From IMG/VR virus record IMGVR_UViG_3300025646_000398, positions 1-23,083 of that record: a stretch of DNA of 23,083 nucleotides; one strand, given 5' to 3'. Both the position numbers and the translations under genes were made by a program. This stretch comes from a virus. Below are positions 8,259-14,700 of this stretch, in pieces. The notes below the pieces were generated by a model. It did no database searches. It had not been told where the DNA came from and saw only the letters and a program-made list of their open reading frames with translations. How positions within the stretch are numbered: the stretch's first letter is position 1; each line of letters starts with the position of its first letter.

Positions 8259-9266
8259 TTATTCCCCTACCTCTTTTTCCTCAACCAAATCAAAATCTCC
8301 GTCTACTCCGATAATTTGTTTCCAATAATCTGAGTATTCTTTTTTATAAGCTTCGATAGATGCCTTTTCTTCTGAAGCTTCTTTTCCCGCCAAGAATCCG
8401 TGGGGGGTTACAATAATTTTCCCGTCTTCATAACCTAATCCATTGATGTGGTTTTTCATGACAGAAATTTTAGTACGTGTTGCAAACTTGACAGTTCTTT
8501 TGTCTTTCGTTGCCGTAATTTTTGTAGTACCTGCACCTTTTTGGTTGCCAAACAAAAACACCAATGAAGAGTTAAGCCAAACTGATTCTCCACCCTTAGC
8601 CTTAATTTTTGGTTGTCCAAAAGGGTTATCAGGAAGCTCTACCCATGGTTGGTTAACAATAACCAAAGTGTTTTCATACTTGGAATCCGCTTTACGTGAA
8701 CCTGAAATTCTTTGGTTGATACCCATACCGATTTTATCTGACAAAGTAGCCGCATTATGTTGTTTACCACCTTTACCTTCGTAAGTCATTTTAGAAGGAA
8801 TAGAACCGATAGAATCCCACAAGAATAACAAATCATACTCCAACTCACCTTTCTCTTGTGCATCCAAAAGAGAATTAATGTAATCGGTAATTTGTTCTAT
8901 GTAACTAAAGTTATTATTGAAGATAAAGAATCCATCCCAATCGATTTCTCCCGTCTCCTCATCGACAACTTCGTCACATTCGAACCCCATTAATTGTGCA
9001 TGTTCAAAACTCCACTTTTGTTCAGTGATTATAAACACAGGAAGTATTCCTTGTTTTTGAGCACTAACGGCAGATTTGATAAGTGCGGTTGTTTTACCAG
9101 TATCACTGTGACCTAAAAACATGTTGATATGTCCTATCGCAGGTCCAGGCAAACCTACCGCCTCTAAAAATTCCCCACCACAATCAAAGAATCGTTGTGG
9201 TTTATATTTTGCCGAAGTGGAAAACTTTTTCTTAATGTCTCCAAATTCTTTTTTCTTAATTGCCAT
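8259..9266 (-). CDS. uvsX: Recombinase UvsX-like (RecA family)
   Basis: This 335-residue RecA/UvsX-type strand-exchange protein would drive recombination-dependent replication and repair. Walker A is GHSDTGKTT (52-60), E82 lies in the ITEQK strand where RecA has its catalytic glutamate, and Walker B is LLFLWDS (146-152). A loop rich in Gly, Lys and His (EGKGGKQHNAATLSDKIG) and the region KAKGGESVWLNSSLVFLFG correspond to the DNA-binding L1/L2 neighbourhoods. The last ~40 residues are charged and end in an acidic tail (DLVEEKEVGE), as in many RecA proteins. The start overlaps the end of the preceding 73-residue gene by 11 bases, indicating translational coupling. It lies between gp32 and RNase H. 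Confidence 0.94.
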   Translation of the reverse strand: MAIKKKEFGDIKKKFSTSAKYKPQRFFDCGGEFLEAVGLPGPAIGHINMFLGHSDTGKTTALIKSAVSAQKQGILPVFIITEQKWSFEHAQLMGFECDEVVDEETGEIDWDGFFIFNNNFSYIEQITDYINSLLDAQEKGELEYDLLFLWDSIGSIPSKMTYEGKGGKQHNAATLSDKIGMGINQRISGSRKADSKYENTLVIVNQPWVELPDNPFGQPKIKAKGGESVWLNSSLVFLFGNQKGAGTTKITATKDKRTVKFATRTKISVMKNHINGLGYEDGKIIVTPHGFLAGKEASEEKASIEAYKKEYSDYWKQIIGVDGDFDLVEEKEVGE

Positions 9267-9477
9267 AACTGTATTTGTAGAATTCTTTTAAGGTTTCCAA
9301 CTTGTCTTGTGCGTTTGCCAACTTTTCAACAAACTTATCCATTTCTTCTAAATGTTGTGGGTGTTCACCGATACCAACGGCGTTCTCCATGTATACCATC
9401 AGAGTCGCTTGTGATTCTGCAATTTCACTCTCGTATTTTTTTGTGAGTGAGTCGTACATTAATTTTCTTATTTTCAT
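9256..9477 (-). CDS. Small helical protein upstream of uvsX
   Basis: This 73-residue protein belongs to no family I can name. It is almost all predicted helix, with heptad-like spacing in HLEEMDKFVEKLANAQDKLE and a break around the glycines of GIGEHPQH, suggesting a two-helix hairpin or coiled coil. There are no cysteines, no signal peptide and no membrane segment. Its stop overlaps the uvsX start by 11 bases, and it starts just after the gp32 terminator, so it is the first gene of the uvsX-rnh-helicase-nrd transcript. The tight coupling argues that it is real despite its size. In T4 a mediator (UvsY) helps UvsX load on gp32-coated DNA. This protein is half that length with no visible similarity, so the idea that it plays such a role is speculation. 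Confidence 0.78.
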   Translation of the reverse strand: MKIRKLMYDSLTKKYESEIAESQATLMVYMENAVGIGEHPQHLEEMDKFVEKLANAQDKLETLKEFYKYSYGN

Positions 9478-9501
9478 ATCTATGATAAATTTTTTTGGTG
9501 A

Positions 9502-9547
9502 AACAAAAAGGACTTGGACACTATACGAAAGTAAGTATCCAAGTCCA
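9502..9547 (-). terminator. Rho-independent terminator after gp32
   Basis: On the minus strand, GGACTTGGA and TCCAAGTCC (9538-9546 with 9510-9518) form a 9-bp stem. It continues past a mismatch into a shorter inner stem with one bulge and a TTTC loop. The sequence TTTTTGTTT follows (9509-9502). It begins 7 bases after the gp32 stop, so gp32 can be made as a separate transcript, with partial read-through into uvsX. Confidence 0.85.
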
Positions 9548-9553
9548 TGTTAA

Positions 9554-10408
9554 TTAGAATGGCAAATCTTCATCAGGTTGAGCATCTGCTTGAGGATCAG
9601 AGATAGGGGTCTCTTCTTTGCGTCCACCGCCAAGAGACATAACCGCATCGTCACCATAAACATACTTTTTCAATTCTGAATCCCAAATTGGAGTTTCTCC
9701 ACGTGCAATAGCCTCCAGGTATTCAACAGGTTTTTTAGAGTAAACATCCGCCCAAGTGAGTTCATCTTGTAACCACTCATTCTTGGTTGACTCTTCAGTG
9801 TGAAGAGGACTTGGGTCGTCGTACATAATTGTCTGAACAACTGTGTATTCCTTACCCGCAGGTGTCTTACTCTTAGAGAGCTCAATAATCAAATCTCTAC
9901 CATTTTCAGCATCAGTGATGTCTCCTTTTTGTTTCCAAATCGGAATAATCTTATCCAAGATACCTTCTTGTTTGTAATTATCCTTGAATCTCCAAAACTT
10001 GGGTCCGTCTTGTTCATTATCTCTATCTACTACTTTTACAATATAAAACTTACGTGATTTGTATTGACGGGCAAGTTCTTTATCCGATTCCTTACCTGTC
10101 GTCATAAGTGTTTCATACACTTCTGACAAGGGAGAACGTTCGTTGTCATTCTTACCTGGATCGTAAAATTTCTGCCATTGTCCATTTACTTGAACTTCGT
10201 GGTACCATACTTCTTTGAATGGTGAACTCCCATCTCCTGTTGGAAGGATGCGGATACGACGTGACGCTGACTTCTGATTTTTATCCAAGATAGTTGTGAA
10301 GTATCTTTTCATTCTCTCTTCTTGAGACATGCGGTTACCTCCATTTGAGGAACCTGACGTGTTCTTTTCGTACTGTGAAAGAACCGCATCTAAAACTGAA
10401 TTTGACAT
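9554..10408 (-). CDS. Single-stranded DNA-binding protein, gp32-like
   Basis: This 284-residue protein would coat single-stranded DNA at forks and recombination sites (T4 gp32 has 301). The N-terminal B region includes MSQEERMKRYFTTI, followed by the OB-fold core opening with SASRRIRILPTGDG. WYHEVQVNGQWQ and the following segment align with T4's NHGFKKNGKWY and zinc-loop region, but the protein has no cysteine. T4's zinc ligand H64 corresponds to H70 here, while the CPxC of T4 reads SPLS (92-95). The last residues are acidic and end DEDLPF, resembling the interaction tip of bacterial SSB (DDDIPF in E. coli) rather than the T4 gp32 tail. The gene has its own terminator and probably its own promoter. 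Its place upstream of uvsX supports the call. Confidence 0.88.
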   Translation of the reverse strand: MSNSVLDAVLSQYEKNTSGSSNGGNRMSQEERMKRYFTTILDKNQKSASRRIRILPTGDGSSPFKEVWYHEVQVNGQWQKFYDPGKNDNERSPLSEVYETLMTTGKESDKELARQYKSRKFYIVKVVDRDNEQDGPKFWRFKDNYKQEGILDKIIPIWKQKGDITDAENGRDLIIELSKSKTPAGKEYTVVQTIMYDDPSPLHTEESTKNEWLQDELTWADVYSKKPVEYLEAIARGETPIWDSELKKYVYGDDAVMSLGGGRKEETPISDPQADAQPDEDLPF

Positions 10409-10455
10409 AATTTAAAATTTAATTGTTTTTGTTAATACTCGATTACTCTGTTGTT

Positions 10456-10486
10456 AAATGATAGGAAAAAAAGAAATAAAATCAAA
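10456..10486 (-). promoter_or_regulatory. Candidate host-type promoter for gp32
   Basis: On the minus strand, TTTG (10486-10483) is followed by a 19-base spacer and TATCATTT (10463-10456). This resembles the Bacteroidota primary-sigma promoter (-33 TTTG, -7 TAnnTTTG) with two mismatches in the -7 box. It lies in the only 100-base gap of the region, about 48 bases before the gp32 start and after the terminator of the upstream gene. The AT-rich background makes a chance match possible. Confidence 0.35.
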
Positions 10487-10493
10487 CTTCTAT

Positions 10494-10530
10494 AAAAAAA
10501 TAAACCCCCAAAGTTGGGGGTTGTTTTTTT
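10494..10530 (-). terminator. Rho-independent terminator, probably bidirectional
   Basis: A 7-bp stem, AACCCCC (10503-10509) with GGGGGTT (10516-10522), closes a 6-base loop and may extend by two A-T pairs. On the minus strand it is followed by TTTATTTTTTT; on the plus strand by TTGTTTTTTT, so it could stop transcription both ways. It abuts the stop codon of the 211-residue gene (10529-10531) and closes the large structural block ahead of gp32. Confidence 0.9.
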
Positions 10531-11164
10531 AGAAACTTGGGGTATTTTTCGGAACGGGTCCGAAAGTATCTCTAATTGAATTGTCTGAAAAGTTTTGTAC
10601 CTCGTCAGCTGTCAGGACATACTCGTGTTTTCCTGATTGCTCCATTTCGGGTTGTTTGTCAACAAAAAAATCAGTTAACTTTTGATTGTAAGGATAAGAG
10701 TCCAAACTTCTCAAGTGTAACTTTTCTTCAGGAGTCTTTTCTCTGTATTTTTCGATTTTCTGTTCAAGGGAGTTAATTTTATCGAAAATTTTATCCATCT
10801 CTTGTAGTTTATTTGTCAAATCATCTAATTTACCAAATAAATTGTTCATATACTCGTCTTGTTTTTGAGCTACTTCATTTTGCTTATTTACGAGTTCAGT
10901 AATGTCAAGCTCCTCAGTGTTTTCCTCACCTTGAACTTCTCCACTATCATCAATAACTTCAACATCAGGATCTGATGCCACATCTACAGGTTCAGCAACT
11001 TCTTCAGCACCTGTATCTAAGTCCGTATCTGCGGTTGGTTCTGTTGTCAGTTCCTCACCAGCATCAAGTGAAACATCAACAACATTAGCGTCTTGTTCTG
11101 TGATGTATGAATTGATTTGATTATATCTACTCAATTCTTCCAAGATTTTCTTTTCTACTCCCAT
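10529..11164 (-). CDS. Unrecognised acidic coiled-coil protein (211 residues)
   Basis: No family is recognised. Three parts are visible. A short N-terminal helix (MGVEKKILEELSRYNQINSY) comes first. A strongly acidic, low-complexity stretch of about residues 25-88 follows, rich in Asp, Glu, Val and Thr and probably disordered. A long coiled coil of about 90-145 includes NKQNEVAQKQDEYMNNLFGK and DKINSLEQKIEKYREKTPEE. The C-terminal ~60 residues look folded or extended (YVLTADEVQNFSDNSIRDTF). It starts 12 bases after the 75-residue gene and ends at the terminator. Its place at the end of the tail/baseplate block and its acidic coiled-coil build would suit a scaffold, chaperone or minor virion component, but nothing in the sequence decides this. 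The leader is an A-run (TTAAAAAAAAAACAAA). Confidence 0.82.
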   Translation of the reverse strand: MGVEKKILEELSRYNQINSYITEQDANVVDVSLDAGEELTTEPTADTDLDTGAEEVAEPVDVASDPDVEVIDDSGEVQGEENTEELDITELVNKQNEVAQKQDEYMNNLFGKLDDLTNKLQEMDKIFDKINSLEQKIEKYREKTPEEKLHLRSLDSYPYNQKLTDFFVDKQPEMEQSGKHEYVLTADEVQNFSDNSIRDTFGPVPKNTPSF

Positions 11165-11176
11165 TTTGTTTTTTTT

Positions 11177-11404
11177 TTAACCATTTAAAAGTGTTTTAAC
11201 ACCATGAGGTGTTTCAACTTTCAATGTTCTATTTAATTTCATTGTATTGTCTACTCTTTCAATCAAACCATCTTTCATTCTGACTGTATAACAATCTCCA
11301 GTATCCAAATCACAAACTTCTTTGTAACCGTTAGATGTTTCTTTTTCTACAATTCTTGAATCTTTTCGTAGATAATCGTCGAGTAATTTTTTTATGTTTG
11401 ACAT
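11177..11404 (-). CDS. Unrecognised 75-residue protein
   Basis: I do not recognise this protein. It has a basic N-terminal helix (MSNIKKLLDDYLRKDSR), then probable beta strands around YKEVCDLDTGDCYTVRMKDG and a final strand-turn segment (VETPHGVKTLLNG). Two cysteines spaced C-x6-C could form a metal site or a hairpin, but there is no second pair. It has no signal peptide or membrane helix. It lies between the 80- and 211-residue genes with short spacing and could be co-transcribed with them. The start is supported by the adjacent AT-rich promoter-like sequence with an exact TATAAATA. Coding status is likely from strand, packing and the absence of any alternative on the other strand. Confidence 0.72.
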   Translation of the reverse strand: MSNIKKLLDDYLRKDSRIVEKETSNGYKEVCDLDTGDCYTVRMKDGLIERVDNTMKLNRTLKVETPHGVKTLLNG

Positions 11405-11446
11405 AACTTTTTTATTTATAAATATATTCTGACAAGTGTTTTGTCA
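11405..11446 (-). promoter_or_regulatory. Candidate promoter with inverted repeat upstream of the 75-residue gene
   Basis: On the minus strand, TTGACA (11446-11441) is followed 17 bases later by TATTTA (11423-11418), which fits a classical -35/-10 layout. TATAAATA (11419-11412), the T4 late-promoter consensus, overlaps it. GACAA-N5-TTGTC (11430-11444) is a small inverted repeat inside the spacer that could be an operator or a weak hairpin; no T-run follows, so it does not look like a terminator. The ATG is only 7 bases beyond TATAAATA, so a late transcript would be nearly leaderless. Confidence 0.35.
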
Positions 11447-11449
11447 AAA

Positions 11450-11692
11450 TTAAACATTAAGAACATAATCACCATCAACCAAAGTTAAGGTTGCGGTTCC
11501 TAAAGTCAAATCTGCAGGTATTTCAACATCAGCAGATATTCCTTGGAATTCTGACTCATCCCAAGGGGTAATGTTCCAATCAGCACTTGCATTACTCAAT
11601 GTGAAAGTTCCATCACCTAAATTTGAAAATGTTTCTTCTCCATTTATGAAAACAATTTCATTGTTGGTTTTTTTAATTACGAAATTTGCCAT
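11450..11692 (-). CDS. Unrecognised small beta-rich protein (80 residues)
   Basis: No family is recognised. The 80 residues read as alternating short beta strands and turns (FVIKKTNNEIVFINGEETFS, then GTFTLSNASADW, then LTLGTATLTLVDGDYVLNV), with no helix, cysteine, signal peptide or membrane segment. It is acidic overall. It follows the hub gene by 24 bases, and its leader carries ATATTTATAGAAAAAAAAAT before the ATG. A small beta-sandwich next to baseplate genes could be a virion component such as a tip, fibre or decoration piece, but this is inference from position only. Confidence 0.74.
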   Translation of the reverse strand: MANFVIKKTNNEIVFINGEETFSNLGDGTFTLSNASADWNITPWDESEFQGISADVEIPADLTLGTATLTLVDGDYVLNV

Positions 11693-11716
11693 ATTTTTTT
11701 TTCTATAAATATTTCT

Positions 11717-14700
11717 TTATAACAATAAGTCGTAGTTCTTTGCGGTTTTTATTAAGTTTTCAAACTTTACTTGTAGATTAGTTGCTTTTTGTGCATAAGT
11801 GATGTATGGTGGTTCTATATCATTAGTATTCTTGAAAGTATTCCAATCATTGGAATATCTATACCAATGTGTCATCCAATTTATTATTGTATTTTGAGCC
11901 AATAATGTGATACCTGGTGCCGTCGTTGGATTTCCACTTGGTACATTATTCTTAAATCTTCCAACGACTAAATTTATTGAATCTTTAATGTCTTTGAAAG
12001 AAGCAAAGGGACGTGATATCTGTCCTCTCGATGTTGTGATATTCAAACAAACATACCCATCCAATTCACTTGCAGATAAAGAACCCCAACGCCCATCGAT
12101 GTAAACACCAGCAACGTTGTTGTTTGGTATTTTGAATTGTGTCAAATTTCCACTAGAGTAACTACCTTGTTCTTGAGCTATTACACAGAACGTCATCATT
12201 CTTTTTTGTTGATACTGAGCCTCTGAAGTTGGAATAAGACTTTTGATTTCAGCAATCATAGTTGCAATACTTACAGTTCTTGTTGAGAGAGTTGTACCGG
12301 ATAATCCAGTATAGGTGTTAGCAACTTGACATCCTGTTCCCGCAGTTGCTGTTTGTGTATTCCAACTGTGTTGTCCTCCTAATACTTCTTCAGTCTGTTG
12401 TTCTTGTTGTCTAAGTCTTTCTGATTCTTCTCTTTGTCTTTGTCTTTCTTCTTCTTGTCTTTGATTATCAATTTGTTTTAATTTTTCTTGGTAAGTGCTC
12501 AAAAGATTTTTGTTAACACTTGATATCAATTTATCAATATCAGGAAGTGCAAACAATGGGATTCTAGTCCCGTTGAAACTTGTCTCAAAGGAACCCCCTG
12601 CCACGATACTGTGTTCAACATCTGTTATTAAATACGCACCTTCGAACATTGGTACGTGTCTCAGGTTGAAATACATGGTTGGTTGTATCATTACATTACC
12701 CATTGCGTTTACGTTACAGGTATAACTTCTTGTTCGATACAAATTGAACAATGATGTGGACTGTTGTGAAGCCTTTTGTCCCGAGGCAACTTGAGCATAA
12801 TTTGATAAAACAGAGAATGTTTCAGAAGTGTTTCTATACTGACTCTGATCTAAAGACACCGATTTGAATATGTTTTGGTTTCTTTTACCAAAATCTACTG
12901 CAAACCCAACAACTTTATTACTCTTTCCCCAATCCGTTTTGTTTTGTTGGTTTTCAGACAAAGTGTTTCTGGTTGGGTTTGATAAATCACTACCATCACC
13001 TCTAAATCTGTAGTCAACGTTTTGATTCATTTGTAAATGTTCTGATGGTTTTCCTACATAGTAACACAAAAATTTAGGACGAGAATCTTGGTAATCCACA
13101 TCCAAGTATGTTCCAAAAGCAGCACTTGCAATATCATAATTGATAGGAGATTCTTTACTACCCGTTTCTTGGATTCCATAGAAATTCACATAAGATGGTA
13201 AAGCCATAAAATACATACCCGCCTCACTTATCAATGTATTGATAATAGTAAGTAATCCACTAGCACCATTAGATGGGTTTCCTAAGATATTTTTGATGTT
13301 TTCTAAATCCACTACGATTTTATCACCTATATCTCTGTTAGCCCTATCTAAAAATAAAAAGTCCTCATAAAGTGTTTTGGTTTGAAAATCACCACCCGCT
13401 ATCCATCTATCGTTGAATGTTTTGAATGTATAGTACAACTGTTGAGGTGTTACTTTTCCGTCAATAATTGGTGGTTCTACTTGATTCTGAACATTAACAG
13501 TTGGGAGTTTTTTATTTAAAGAAGTGAAAATCTGATTTAATATGTTATCCTGAAATTCTGTAGTACCCGACAAATAATCTTGGAGTTGTGTTTGGAATGC
13601 GGTTGAATCCAATGAAGGATTCTCCAGTTTTTGTGTTGCATATATTTTGATTAATCCTGAACAGTTTTCCACATTACCAACAGTAAACGCAACATTGTTA
13701 TCTACAAAAAAGTCCGTTATGTAACTTCCCGTGTCTTTGTATTGTAATTCTGAAATGGTAGAGAAACCTATATTTGTATATAAGGATGTCCACTCATTTG
13801 GGTATTGGGCTTGGCTCTGTGCTAATGTTGTTGTTCCTGATGTGGTAGGTAAACTACCAATCAAATAACTACCAAACAAATAGGGGTCTTTCGGCTTATT
13901 TGTTGTTTTAAATGAGTTCCAAATTTTTCTGTTGTATAAACTTGGATTACCTATTTTTAACACAACTCTGAAATTCAAGAAAGCATCAATAGTAAAATTG
14001 ACTTTAACTTGTTGAGCATCTCCCAACGCCTTGGCTCTTTGCTCATCGTTAGAAGGTAACACACTCAACTCAACGATGAACAATTCTTTAAACAGCATAC
14101 CAAAGTTTTGATATTTTAATTGTTGTTCTACAAGTACATCATTTTTGTCTATTTCAAAATACCCACTTTGTATGTCTAATAAAGATGTCGCGTTTTTTTG
14201 TGGTTTACAAAAATCTAAGAATTTGGATTCAAAAATATCCAACATGTTTTTAGGAAAAACTCCAAAAATGTCTTCCAAGTAATCATAAACACCACTGTCC
14301 TCAAAATTAAAAGCATTTTGATATTTGTTTGTTGTGATTGTCTTGAAATACATGTCAGGTTGTGGTAGAGGCGAACCCGACATATTCAAGTACCCAAAGT
14401 TTGGTGAACCCCATAAAGGTCTAACACTACCATTATAAACTGAGGTATTACCCGTCACTTCAAGAATCTGTAAACCTGAAATATCAAAACACTCATATGA
14501 AGTCTCATTGATAGGTATACCACCGCTTGATGGTATCAAAAGGTAATTGTTTGATAATCCTGTTAGCCCTTCTTGGTTATTTCCGAAGTCCGAGTTATTT
14601 TCCAATTCGACATATTCATACCAACTATTAACGGTCAGGGTTCTTCCTGTGTTGGTTGAATCATAACCTTGTAATTTCAAAATGGTAGATTGTGGGTTTT

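Noticed and set aside
4399-8784. Several plus-strand open frames of 60-113 residues opposite nrdB, helicase, RNase H and uvsX
   Set aside because: All are antisense to genes with conserved motifs and have odd composition (Phe/Ser/Leu-rich), typical of antisense shadows.
9670-9885. Minus-strand alternative-frame open frame inside gp32
   Set aside because: It is out of frame with the clear gp32 protein and has no recognisable features.
11430-11444. GACAA/TTGTC hairpin as a terminator for the 80-residue gene
   Set aside because: The stem is only 5 bp, A/T-rich, and not followed by a T-run on the minus strand. An operator or chance repeat is more likely.
12375-12497. Gln/Glu/Arg-rich stretch of the hub as a DNA repeat or frameshift artefact
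   Set aside because: The frame is continuous, the codons vary, and the composition is that of a normal charged coiled coil linking two domains.
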